From Agriotes lineatus (taxonomy: Eukaryota; Arthropoda; Insecta; Coleoptera; Elateridae), in NCBI GenBank assembly GCA_940337035.1, contig CALNHX010003560.1, positions 82,885 through 146,884 on the forward strand: 64,000 bases of DNA, read 5' to 3'. Under the pieces are notes generated by a model that saw only the letters and a list, made by a program, of their open reading frames with translations, did no database searches and was not told where the DNA came from. Of this stretch, positions 21,335 through 31,254 are shown in pieces (position 1 is the first letter of the stretch; each line of letters starts with the position of its first letter). Both the position numbers and the translations under genes were made by a program.

Positions 21335-21484
21335 ATGCCTGTACCAGTTAAGTATAAGTGCCCAAAATGTAAAGGGGAAACCGATCAAGAAGGACGAAAA
21401 TGTATTGCTTGCACATTGCACGAACATATGAAAGAAAACAGTGGTGGTAAACATTATCCTCAATCATATTTCAGGCAATTCTAG
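21335..21484 (+). CDS. zinc-ribbon microprotein, copy 2 (left unit)
   Basis: A 49-codon ATG-to-TAG frame, differing from copy 1 by H2P, S25A and three silent changes. CPKC (9-12) and CIAC (23-26) are kept. The 300-bp block with leader, gene and 3' flank is a direct duplication of 20875-21180, so the pair arose by tandem duplication within the element. The DUF8207-type gene follows about 280 bases downstream in the same direction, which suggests a small co-oriented gene set. Confidence 0.6.
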   Translation: MPVPVKYKCPKCKGETDQEGRKCIACTLHEHMKENSGGKHYPQSYFRQF

Positions 21485-21611
21485 CGAATAACTGAACTCA
21501 GCTTGGTGGACGCTATCGCCATGAATTTGATTCTTATATATACATCTAACAATTCTAATATCTATCATTTGATAAGAAACTGTTGACGTGTGAACTAGTT
21601 TGAATCTGCCA

Positions 21612-21750
21612 GTCTCTCTAACTGGCTGTTTACCTGTCTAGCTGTTTACCTGTCTAGCTGTTTACCTGTCTAGCTGTTTACCTGTCTAGCTGTCTACCTG
21701 TCTACCAGTCTACCAGTCTACCTGTCTGGCTGTCTGACTGTCTACCGCTT
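21612..21750 (+). repeat. 16-bp tandem repeat upstream of DUF8207 gene (plus copy)
   Basis: CTGTTTACCTGTCTAG is repeated about four times and then decays into CTGTCTAC/CAGTCTAC units. It ends 18 bases before the ATG of the DUF8207-type gene, so it occupies its leader or promoter. The inverted counterpart is at 27416-27545. Confidence 0.85.
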
Positions 21751-21767
21751 ACATACTTGTGACAATA

Positions 21768-22652
21768 ATGAAAACGAAAGTAGCAAAGCAACTTATTAAA
21801 ACTAAAATTATTATAAGACAGAAAGTTCGACCTCTTAAGGAGGGTAAGTTGGTGCAACAACAGCTCCTCGGTAAATTTTTTAAACCTGTTACCGAACAAA
21901 TACAAAGTGCTGCAAAAGAGATCAATACAAAAGAGAATCCTCCATCACAATTTAAGCCTTTCAAATTGAAAAAGAAAGAGAAAGTTAAATACAATTATGA
22001 TGATGATAAATATAATCCTAAAAGAAAAACTAAATACGATTATGACGCGGATGATGACGATGATGAATATATCAATATATCAAATCCTCCAATTAAATAC
22101 GATTATGACGCGGATGATGACGATGATGAATATATCAATATATCAAATCCTCCGAAACTAGAATTATTTACACCAAAACCGGCTGATGAAGTATTGTGTG
22201 AATCCTCCGAAGATGAACCTAATACAACTATAGCAAACAAATTTCAGCCGCAAGCTATAAGTTCTTTCTTAGAACAGTATGACGAACTTCCTAGGAAATA
22301 TGTAAGCAATTATCTTATAGAAAGACCAAATCTAGGGTGGTATGGAATTAGATATGATTTTGATAAAAACCAATTTTATTTTGGTGGACATGAGCTAGAT
22401 ATAAAGGAATCAGATTTAATTGTTAAAAATGTGCACTATGAAGGTACGCCTGGTTTGTACGAATTACTATTTAAAAACGATCCTCAAATAACTCCAACTC
22501 TGACAGATAGAGCAAATTATAATGATATCATAAACAGAACAAATGCAGCGCATAGAAATTTTGATAAAAATGATCAGAAGGTAGGTTTCAACCAAGCGAA
22601 ATACAAGAAATTTATAAAATCTAACCTGTCATCAGTAGTAGAGTACCTATAG
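21768..22652 (+). pseudogene. DUF8207-type protein gene, truncated by nested element
   Basis: The ATG at 21768 opens a 294-codon frame, nearly identical to the intact minus-strand copy up to codon 289. The product has a Lys-rich N-terminus (1-50), a duplicated acidic segment KYDYDADDDDDEY (about 87-130), and the family core with YGIRYDFDKNQFYFGGHELD, GTPGLYELLFK and an NRTNAAHRNF block (about 175-285). The last five residues and the TAG come from the terminal repeat of the nested unit starting at 22635. The C-terminal block with the YWDDPNEL signature is lost. Family assignment is from memory of arthropod proteins; the function is unknown and possibly virus-like or structural. Confidence 0.75.
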
Positions 22653-23110
22653 GCGTTCTGGGACACTTCCGGTGGTTTGAAACTTGGCTAAGTGTCACGT
22701 GGCGGCCTCTGGTTTGAAACTTGGCTAAGTCTAGTCGAAGGTCACGGGCCTAGCCGAGGTCAAGGTCACAGGCCTAGCCGGTGGGCGTGGCCTAGTCGGG
22801 TCATTGACCTCGGCCACTTCCGAGAATTTTTTCTAGGTCACGGATCTAGCCTAGGTCAAGGTCGGAGTCATTGGCCTAGTCGGGGTCATTGACCTCGGCC
22901 ACTTCCGGGAATTTTTTGGGTTAAAAGTGTAGTTTTTGAAATTTTCCCACGCTCGAGCGTCTGGGATGCAGACATGTCTATTCTTGCAGGATGTTATCAG
23001 TAAATCAGAAGCTATTGTTACGCTTATCAAAATTTTCTCAGGCTCGACCGGATGTGACTCATCGTCTGACAGACATGTCTATTCTTGCAGGATGTTATCA
23101 GTAGATCAAA
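22640..23110 (+). promoter_or_regulatory. element head 2: AGGTCA-rich terminal region
   Basis: Direct copy of the head at 17360-17800, with more AGGTCA-type motifs: GAGGTCAAGGTCACAGG and TAGGTCAAGGTCGGAG, plus GGTCATTGACCTCGG, an inverted pair of half-sites. TCAAGGTCA is the extended monomer site of FTZ-F1/NR5-type nuclear receptors. Binding is inference only. Confidence 0.4.
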
Positions 23111-23484
23111 GGCATCCATTGTTTTAAAAACTGCACGAAATTCGAGAACAATGAAGCCATTGTTGTCTGGAGATTAAAATGTGCAAAGCTGTTAAAAATT
23201 GAACAATAAAAACCATTGTTTGAGAAAAAATCAGCACAACTGCTAAAGTGAATGCGGTCTTTGTTTGAAAATTTTTGCTGACGCTGTTAAAAGTCTAATT
23301 TTGAAATTTTTACAAGATTCCTATACCGGATGTGAGTCATTGTGTGGAAATGTCAGACTTGTCAAAACCTGCCTGCCTGCCTGTTTATCTTCTGCGCAAT
23401 TAAACAATGAAGCCATTGTTTGAGAAATGTGCAAGGTTGCAAAAAATAAACCGAATTAATTGTGGTCTAATAGTATATATCGAA

Positions 23485-23727
23485 TTATTTCCAGCTAAAA
23501 AGATGCAATATGAAAATCCAAACCATTTTAAATACCTTGTTAGGTTTTTGTTTTATTACACGTTCAACGAGATGTATGTCTGGATATTTAACTTGAATAG
23601 GCCGATTGGAAGCATCTTTTAGTAGATAGGTAATGTGTTCGATCCCGCTGGAGGACTGTTTAAGCGGTAGACAGTATTTAACATAATACAAAAGTGTTGG
23701 GGTGTTAGAGACATTGTTTGTAAGCAA
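23485..23727 (-). pseudogene. unrecognised conserved frame, copy 2 of 3
   Basis: Same frame as at 17964-18152, with the residues HITYLLKDASNRPIQVKYP intact and a longer continuation at its C-terminal side. See copy 1 for the limits of the coding claim. Confidence 0.3.
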
Positions 23728-23939
23728 AGTAAATATTACGTGTTTTTCCCGTACTTTATTAAATACACAGTCTCGAGCCGATAGTTATTTATTTCGCTTG
23801 GATTTATGTACAGCATCCCCTCACTTTAGCAATAAGTAAGTTCCTAAAGAAATATTATTATGCTGTAGAGATTTATAGGTTACAGTTCGGAGTGTAAACT
23901 GAGTTAAAAATTTTGGATATTAGCAACAGTACCATTTAA

Positions 23940-24371
23940 TTGCATATTGTTTTCTTTTACCAAATTTTAGATTCGATAGGTTCGAAAGCACTGCTAACAG
24001 ACAGACAGAAAACTTGTAAACCGGGCCTTGTCAAATATCGAACAGCAATATATATTAGTAAAAAATACCCTTCAGTTAGCAGGTTTGATGTAGTTTTAGC
24101 CAATCTTATACACATTCCAGCAGTAAACTCTAGTAGGAAGCTAACACACACATTAAGTACGGTGGAGCAGAATTTTATAATACAAAACAGGAGCGATAAA
24201 AGAACCGTGTTTACCACTCAACATTTTTCAGTTTATCCGATTCGGCAACTTCCACATATCGCAAAACAGACACCTTCTTTGTTCCTGTGTTGGCATCTTG
24301 GCTTTAAGAATGTTATGGTTTATTTACATCTTGTGTTAGCGCCCTTGGTTTTAAGAACGTTATGTAAATGA
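23940..24371 (+). other. unrecognised open frame, longest copy
   Basis: A 144-codon open stretch without an early ATG. It includes LTDRQKTCKPGLVKYRTAIY and LPHIAKQTPSLFLCWHLGF. In the left and right units the same region is broken into shorter frames by small differences, which argues against strong selection. I do not recognise it; it may be an exon, relic or chance frame. Confidence 0.25.
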
Positions 24372-25287
24372 ATATTTTATAGAATTTGGAAAACTAAAGA
24401 ATATATTAGCAGATAATACAACTTATTTTAAAAACGCGAGGTTTATAAATACAATACAGCAAACCATAAAAGTTGGTTTTTGTTGTATAAGCAAGCCAAT
24501 CCGGTAGAGAGATATTTAAAAGGGGTGATAAAATACTTAAAGAAAATATTAGCAGATAATACATTTGAAAAATCTGCACGACTAATACTCAAGATTATTA
24601 CAATTACATGCTAAAGACAAAAGGTAAGATATCAAAATTTTAAAATAAAGCCCTGAAAATAAGAACTAAATAAAACCAAATAAAAGCTATTAGGCCACAA
24701 CAATACTCTAATTAATAAGGATGCTATACACGATATCCAACGGCGAGGGACAGTTCATTTTTATCGCATAAAAAACTTATTGCTTAGAAATCAGGTCCAG
24801 ATACCTGTTTAATGGAAAACATTTTCTTGAATTTTCTTTAAGTCGTTAGGTTGACTGTGCCAAGTTTCCACGAAAAAACTAAAGCTCCTACAGGCCAGAT
24901 TCTTGAATCAAGTAAATAATACAGCAAGGCATAAAACTTGGTTTTTGCAATATAAGACATCCGCAAGCCAATCCTAAACTGGTAGTTTTAAATAGCAGAA
25001 TTTTATAATACAAAACGAAGCGATGAAATAGTCGTCTGTTGATCATATTTTTGTAGCCACCCAGCATCTTTCAGTTTTTATAAGTTATCCTATCATCTCC
25101 TTGGTTGCAGGTGTTAATAGAGACTATATTTGCGTGTCGCCAGATGTCAGACCTGTCAAGACTTGTGGATGTGAGCGTCTGGGAATGTGCAAGATTGCTA
25201 AAAATGAACCGGATGTCTAGGGTTTCTGAGCAGGTCTGCGCGGGGGTCTGCGCGAGGGTTTGGCTGTAAATTCAAATTCTGCGCAGG

Positions 25288-25330
25288 TTTGGCGGGAAAT
25301 TTAAATTCTGTTGCAGTTTTTGGCGGGAAA
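25288..25330 (+). promoter_or_regulatory. two E2F-type consensus motifs
   Basis: TTTGGCGGGAAA occurs exactly at 25288-25299 and 25319-25330, embedded in the degenerate 35-bp repeats also seen near 20 kb. A further exact copy is at 25826-25837. Confidence 0.4.
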
Positions 25331-25975
25331 TTTAAATTATGCTCAGGTCTTACAGGTAAACAGATAGGTAGACAAGCAAACAGTTAGACAGGCAGTATGG
25401 TTTATGTCTTAATCTGATTTTAATAGTCGATTAGAGTCGAATAACTAAGGTTATTACAGTGCTAACGACTGTGCGCAAAAATTTTAAAATAAAACCCAGA
25501 GAATAAGAATTAAATTAAATAAATCCGAGTAAAAGCTATTAGATCACTGCAATACTCTAATTAATAAGAATGCTATACTCAATGGTGAGGGACAGTATAA
25601 TTTTGAACTTATCTAGATTGGTTAAAAATCAGATGTATAAGAGAAAATCTCAAACAAAAACATTTTGTCAGACCTGTCCAGACCTGTGGATGTGAGTCAT
25701 CGTCTGGGAATGTGCAAGGTTGCTAAAAATAAACCGGTTGTCTGAAGTTTCTGCGTAGGTCTGCGCGGGAATCTGCGCGGAGGTTTGCGAGATGGTTTGA
25801 CGGTAAATTCAAATTCTGTCTAGGTTTTGGCGGGAAATTCAAATTATAATCAGTGGTTTTGACGGGAAAATCTGGGAGTGTACAAGGTTACTAAAATGTA
25901 TGGGGTGTTTGTCTGAGAAATTTACACCAGATGTAGTTAATGACCTCCATTATCAGTGTCTATAAATTTGGTAGA

Positions 25976-25987
25976 CAGACAGACAGG

Positions 25988-26031
<44 letters not shown>

Positions 26032-26036
26032 TAGAC

Positions 26037-26075
<39 letters not shown>

Positions 26076-26105
26076 TAGACAGACAGACAGACAGACAGAC
26101 GGGCA
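25976..26105 (+). repeat. (CAGA)n tetranucleotide tract, centre of element
   Basis: About 130 bases of CAGA units with few CAGG. It begins with the same boundary block as the other tracts, but no zinc-ribbon gene follows. Instead it runs into the 3' flank of the inverted DUF8207-type gene, marking the junction where the plus-strand second unit meets the minus-strand unit. Confidence 0.95.
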
Positions 26106-26301
26106 GCTAGACAGCTGTTCCTGTAACGGTTTTATGGGCACGACGGTGTAATAATAAAACGACAATTGTAAATATAATTGTAATTTATTTGTCTAATGTA
26201 CATGTATAAAATTATATATTATACACTAGTCAATTATTGTGGTAGATGTGTTGTTGTCATCTCTGTCTGGAGGATCTCTTCGTGCTGTTTCCGAACTGGA
26301 T
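26106..26301 (-). terminator. 3' flank of DUF8207 gene with poly(A) signal
   Basis: On the minus strand, downstream of the stop codon, a perfect AATAAA lies at about 26190-26195 in ACAAATAAATTACAA, followed by T-rich sequence. It is a plausible polyadenylation site for the intact gene. Confidence 0.4.
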
Positions 26302-27396
26302 TTATTCAATTATTCCTGCCTCTTTTAACTCTTCTATTATACTAACAATTTCATTTCTATAATTTGTATGGCCAGATGCTTGAGAGGCATACAGTAACTT
26401 TAATCGATCAACTAATTCGTTCGGATCATCCCAGTAAACATAATCCAGCGGTTTATTGCTAACTTGTTTATACATTTGCTGCATACCTTTACCAGTAGTC
26501 CTTAACGATATCGATGATGGCGAGGGTGATGATGACAGGTTAGATTTTATAAATTTCTTGTATTTCGCTTGGTTGAAACCTACCTTCTGATCATTTTTAT
26601 CAAAATTTCTATGCGCTGCATTTGTTCTGTTTATGATATCATTATAATTTGCTCTATCTGTCAGCGTTGGAGTTATTTGAGGATCGTTTTTAAATAGTAA
26701 TTCGTACAAACCAAGCGTACCTTCATAGTGCACATTTTTAACAATTAAATCTGATTCCTTTATATCTAGCTCATGTCCACCAAAATAAAATTGGTTTTTA
26801 TCAAAATCATATCTAATTCCATACCTCCCTAGATTTGGTCTTTCTATAAGATAATTGCTTACATATTTCCTAGGAAGTTCGTCATACTGTTCTAAGAAAG
26901 AACTTATAGCTTGCGGCTGAAATTTGTTTGCTATAGTTGTATTAGGTTCATCTTCGGAGGATTCACACAATACTTCATCAGCCGGTTTTGGTGTAAATAA
27001 TTCTAGTTTTGGAGGATTTGATATATTGAAATATTCATCATCGTCATCATCCGCGTCATAATCGTATTTAATTGGAGGATTTGATATATTGATATATTCA
27101 TCATCGTCATCATCCGCGTCATAATCGTATTTAGTTTTTCTTTTAGGATTATATTTATCATCATCATAATTGTATTTAACTTTCTCTTTCTTTTTCAATT
27201 TGAAAGGCTTAAATTGTGATGGAGGATTCTCTTTTGTATTGATTTCTTTTGCAGCACTTTGTATTTGTTCGGTAACAGGTTTAAAAAATTTACCGAGGAG
27301 CTGTTGTTGCACCAACTTACCCTCCTTAAGAGCTCGAACTTTCTGTCTTATAATATTTTTAGTTTTAATAAGTTGCTTTGCTACTTTCGTTTTCAT
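26302..27396 (-). CDS. DUF8207-type protein, intact copy
   Basis: A 364-codon frame starting at the ATG at 27394-27396; an in-frame GTG nine bases upstream is not a likely eukaryotic start. Domains in order: a basic, coiled-coil-like N-terminus (1-50); a Lys-rich stretch; two copies of an acidic KYDYDADDDDDEY-type segment (about 87-130); the conserved core (about 175-285) with YGIRYDFDKNQFYFGGHELD, LGLYELLFK and RTNAAHRNF; a Ser/Pro linker; and a C-terminal block with YWDDPNELVDRLKLL and EIVSIIEELKEAGIIE (about 304-364), a signature I remember from many arthropod proteins of this family. Within the element it lies about 280 bases downstream of two zinc-ribbon genes on the same strand. The biochemical role is unknown. 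The Polinton-like association is from family knowledge, not proven here. Confidence 0.8.
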   Translation of the reverse strand: MKTKVAKQLIKTKNIIRQKVRALKEGKLVQQQLLGKFFKPVTEQIQSAAKEINTKENPPSQFKPFKLKKKEKVKYNYDDDKYNPKRKTKYDYDADDDDDEYINISNPPIKYDYDADDDDDEYFNISNPPKLELFTPKPADEVLCESSEDEPNTTIANKFQPQAISSFLEQYDELPRKYVSNYLIERPNLGRYGIRYDFDKNQFYFGGHELDIKESDLIVKNVHYEGTLGLYELLFKNDPQITPTLTDRANYNDIINRTNAAHRNFDKNDQKVGFNQAKYKKFIKSNLSSSPSPSSISLRTTGKGMQQMYKQVSNKPLDYVYWDDPNELVDRLKLLYASQASGHTNYRNEIVSIIEELKEAGIIE

Positions 27397-27415
27397 TATT
27401 GTCACAAGTATGTAA

Positions 27416-27545
27416 GCGGTAGACAGTCAGACAGCCAGACAGGTAGACTGGTAGACTGGTAGACAGGTAGACAGCTAGACAGGTAAACAGCTAGACAGGT
27501 AAACAGCTAGACAGGTAAACAGCTAGACAGGTAAACAGCCAGTTA
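27416..27545 (-). repeat. 16-bp tandem repeat upstream of intact DUF8207 gene
   Basis: Inverted counterpart of 21612-21750: AGACAGGTAAACAGCT units decaying towards the gene start. Its conserved position 5' of both DUF8207 copies suggests promoter or leader sequence. Confidence 0.85.
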
Positions 27546-27679
27546 GAGAGACTGGCAGATTCAAACTAGTTCACACGTCAACAGTTTCTTATCAAATGAT
27601 AGATATTAGAACTGTTAGATGTATATATAAGAATCAAATTCATGGCGATAGCGTCCACCAAACTGAGTTCAGTTATTCG

Positions 27680-27829
27680 CTAGAATTGTCTGAAATATGA
27701 TTGAGGATAATGTTTACCACCACTGTTTTCTTTCATATGTTCGTGCAATGTGCAAGCAATACATTTTCGTCCTTCTTGATCAGTTTCCCCTTTACATTTT
27801 GGGCACTTATACTTAACTGGTACAGGCAT
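27680..27829 (-). CDS. zinc-ribbon microprotein, copy 2 (right unit)
   Basis: A 49-codon ATG-to-TAG frame on the minus strand with the same predicted residues as the copy at 21335-21484. The two CxxC knuckles and the FRQF end are kept. It stands about 280 bases upstream of the intact DUF8207 gene in the same direction. Confidence 0.6.
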   Translation of the reverse strand: MPVPVKYKCPKCKGETDQEGRKCIACTLHEHMKENSGGKHYPQSYFRQF

Positions 27830-28084
27830 CTCTCTCACTCCTATTTCTATTACTGCTCACAATCTGTACAATAAATGGTGTTAAGAATGTCTGCCTGTCT
27901 GTCGACCTACCTATCTGCCTGTCTGTATGTCTATCTACCAAATTTATAGACACTAATAATGGAGGTCATTAACTACCACACGTCAACAGTTTCTTATCAA
28001 ATAATAGATATCAGAATTGTTAGATGTATATATAAGAATCAAATTCATGACGATAGCGTCCACCAAGCTGAGTTCAGTTATTCG

Positions 28085-28234
28085 CTAGAATTGTCTGAAA
28101 TATGATTGAGGATAATGTTTACCACCACTGTTTTCTTTCATATGTTCGTGCAATGTGCAAGAAATACATTTTCGTCCTTCTTGATCGGTTTCCCCTTTAC
28201 ATTTTGGACACTTATACTTAACTGGCACATGCAT
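28085..28234 (-). CDS. zinc-ribbon microprotein, copy 1 (right unit)
   Basis: A 49-codon frame, the inverted counterpart of 20930-21079 with His2 and CISC kept. The tetranucleotide tract again sits directly upstream (28285-29010), so the leader layout of this gene is the same in both units. Confidence 0.6.
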   Translation of the reverse strand: MHVPVKYKCPKCKGETDQEGRKCISCTLHEHMKENSGGKHYPQSYFRQF

Positions 28235-28284
28235 CTCTCTCACACCTATTTCTATTACTGCTCACAATCTGTACAATAAATGGT

Positions 28285-28311
28285 GTTAAGAATGCCTGCC
28301 TGTCCGTCTGC

Positions 28312-28342
<31 letters not shown>

Positions 28343-28350
28343 CCTGCCTA

Positions 28351-28442
<92 letters not shown>

Positions 28443-28568
28443 CTTGCCTGTCCGCCTACCTATCTGTCTGCCTGTCTGCCTGTCTGCCTGTCTGCCTGTC
28501 TGCCTGCCTGCCTGCCTGTCTGCCTGTCTGCCTGCCCGCCTGCCTGCCTGTCTGCCTGTCTGCCTGCC

Positions 28569-28617
<49 letters not shown>

Positions 28618-28640
28618 GCCTGCCTGTCGGTCTGTCTGCC

Positions 28641-28681
<41 letters not shown>

Positions 28682-28876
28682 GCCTGTCGGTCTGCCTGTC
28701 TCTCTGTCTGTCTGTCTACCTGCCTGCCTGCCTGCTTGCCCGCCTGCCTGCCTGCCTGCTTGCCCGCCTGTCTGTCTGTCTGTCTGTCTGTCTGCCTACC
28801 TGTCTGTCGGTCTGTCTGTCTGTCTGCCTACCTGTCTGTCTGTCTGTCTGTCTGTCTGTCTGCCTATCGGTCTGCC

Positions 28877-28910
<34 letters not shown>

Positions 28911-29010
28911 CCTGCCTGCCTGCCTGCTTCTGCCTGTCTGTCTGTTTGGCTGCCTGCCTGTCGGTCTGCCTGTCTGTCTGCCTGCCTGTTGGTCTGCCTG
29001 TCTGTCTGTC
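28285..29010 (-). repeat. (CAGA/CAGG)n tetranucleotide tract, right unit
   Basis: About 725 bases, written as CCTG/TCTG on the plus strand. The CAGG-rich part lies next to the zinc-ribbon gene and the CAGA-rich part away from it, as in the left unit, but the unit order has shifted by expansion and contraction. Long stop-free frames are an automatic consequence of the repeat. Confidence 0.95.
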
Positions 29011-29114
29011 TACCAAATTTATAGACACTGATAATGGAGGTCATTAACTACATCTGGTGTAAATTTCTCAGACAAAGATCCGATACATTTTAGCAACCTT
29101 GTACACTCCCAGAA

Positions 29115-29126
29115 TTTCCCGCCAAA
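29115..29126 (-). promoter_or_regulatory. E2F-type consensus motif
   Basis: TTTCCCGCCAAA on the plus strand, the inverse of the site at 20074. It keeps the same distance from the tetranucleotide tract of its unit. Confidence 0.4.
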
Positions 29127-29129
29127 AAC

Positions 29130-30130
29130 CTGATCATAATTTAAAATTCACCGTCAAAATAATGCGCAGAATTTGAATTTACCGCCAAAACCTACGCAGA
29201 ATTTGAATTTCCTGCGAAACCTGTGCAGAATTTGAATTTACCGCCAAACCCTCGCGCAGACCCCCGCGCAGACCTGCTCAGAAACCCCAGTCATCCGGTT
29301 CATTTTTAGCAACCTTGCACATTCCCAGACGCTCACATCCACAAGTCTTGACAGGTCTGACATCTGGCGACACGCAAATATAGTCTCTATTAACACCTGC
29401 AACCAAGGAGATGATAGGATAACTTATAAAAACTGAAAGATGCTGGGTGGCTACAAAAATATGATCAACAGACGACTATTTCATCGCTTCGTTTTGTATT
29501 ATAAAATTCTGCTATTTAAAACTACCAGTTTAGGATTGGCTTGCGGATGTCTTATATTGCAAAAACCAAGTTTTATGCCTTGCTGTATTATTTACATGAT
29601 TCAAGAATCTGGCCTGTAGGAGCTTTAGTTTTTTCGTGGAAACTTGGCACAGTCAACCTAACGACTTAAAGAAAATTCAAGAAAATGTTTTCCATTAAAC
29701 AGGTATCTGGACCTGATTTCTAAGCAATAAGTTTTTTATGCGATAAAAATGAAATGTCCCTCGCCGTTGGATATCATGTATAGCATCCTTATTAATTAGA
29801 GTATTGTTGTGGCCTAATAGCTTTTATTTGGTTTTATTTAGTTCTTATTTTCAGGGCTTTATTTTAAAATTTTGATATCTTACCTTTTGTCTGCAGTCTC
29901 TAATTGTAATAATCTTGAGTATTAGTCGTGCAGATTTTTCAAATGTATTATCTGCTAATATTTTCTTTAAGTATTTTATCACCCCTCTTAAATATCTCTC
30001 TACCGGATTGGCTTGCTTATACAACAAAAACCAACTTTTATGGTTTGCTGTATTGTATTTATAAACCTCGCGTTTTTAAAATAAGTTGTATTATCTGCTA
30101 ATATATTCTTTAGTTTTCCAAATTCTATAA
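29130..30130 (-). other. non-coding part of right unit
   Basis: Inverted copy of about 19080-20070 with no long frame. It contains GGCGGTAAATTC-type degenerate repeats (29170-29260) and AT-rich sequence with no recognised gene. Confidence 0.5.
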
Positions 30131-30135
30131 AATAT

Positions 30136-30575
30136 TCATTTACATAACGTTCTTAAAACCAAGGGCGCTAACACAAGATGTAAATAAACCATAACATTCT
30201 TAAAGCCAAGATGCCAACACAGGAACAAAGAAGGTGTCTGTTTTGCGATATGCGGAAGTTGCCGAATCGGATAAACTGAAAAGTGCTGAGTGGTAAACAC
30301 GGTTCTTTTATCGCTCCTGTTTTGTATTATAAAATTCAGCTGTCTAAGACCCACCGTACTTATGTGTGTGTTAGCTTCCTACCATTTTTTAGTGCTGGAA
30401 TGTGTATAAGATTGGCTAAAACTACATCAAACCTGCTAACTGAAGGGTATTTTTTACTAATATATATTGCTGTTCGATATTTGACAAGGCCCGGTTTACA
30501 AGTTTTCTGTCTGTCTGTTAGCAGTGCTTTCGAACCTATCGAATCTAAAATTTGGTAAAAGAAAACAATATGCAA
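30136..30575 (-). other. unrecognised frames, right unit
   Basis: Counterpart of 18630-19065 and 23940-24371. It is broken into two frames near 30355, like the left unit and unlike the middle one. Function unknown. Confidence 0.25.
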
Positions 30576-30749
30576 TTAAATGGTACTGTTGCTAATATCC
30601 AAAATTTTTAACTCCGAACTGTGACCTGTAAATCTCTACAGCATAATAATATTTCTTTAGAAACTTGCTTCCTGCTAAAGTGAGGGATGCTGTACATAAA
30701 TCCAAGCGAAATAAATAACTATCGGCTCGAGACTGTGTATTTAATAAAG

Positions 30750-31085
30750 TACAGGAAAAAACACGTAATATTTACTTTGCTTACAAACAATGTCTCTAAC
30801 ACCCCAACACTTTTGTATTACGTTATATACTGTCTACCGCTTAAACAGTCCTCCAGTGGGATCGAACACATTACCTATCTACTAAAAGATGCTTCCAATC
30901 GGCCTATTCAAGTTAAATATCCAGACATACATCTCGTCGAACGCGTAATAAAACAAAAACCTAACAAGATATTTAAACTGGTTTGGATTTTTATATTGCA
31001 TCTTTTTTTATGTGGAAATAATTCGATATATACTATTAGACCACAATTAATTCGGTTTATTTTTTACCAGCTTTGCACATTTTAA
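30750..31085 (+). pseudogene. unrecognised conserved frame, copy 3 of 3
   Basis: The longest copy of the SGIEHITYLLKDASNRPIQV frame. It has no in-frame ATG ahead of the conserved part, so if it is coding it would have to be an exon. No family recognised. Confidence 0.3.
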
Positions 31086-31254
31086 TCTCTAGACTCATCA
31101 ACTGTATTAGCAAAAACTTCCAACTGTGTTGATTTTTCTAAAACAATGGGTTTCTTTGTTTGAATTTTTTTTGCAGATCAACACATTTTTAATCTCCAGA
31201 CAACAATAGCTTCATTGTTCTCGAATTTCGTGCTGATTTTAAAACAATGGATGC

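Larger units (their letters stand above)
17350..22634 (+). repeat. left arm of 5 kb inverted repeat
   Basis: The whole segment recurs inverted at about 26530-31644 with very few differences, apart from an extra 267-bp tandem duplication here (18070-18600) and length changes in the tetranucleotide tracts. Its first 2.8 kb also recurs in direct orientation at 22640-25975. Confidence 0.85.

Noticed and set aside
21702..21994. Minus-strand frames overlapping the DUF8207 gene start
   Set aside because: Antisense of a well-supported coding region; mirrored at 27170-27462 for the same reason.
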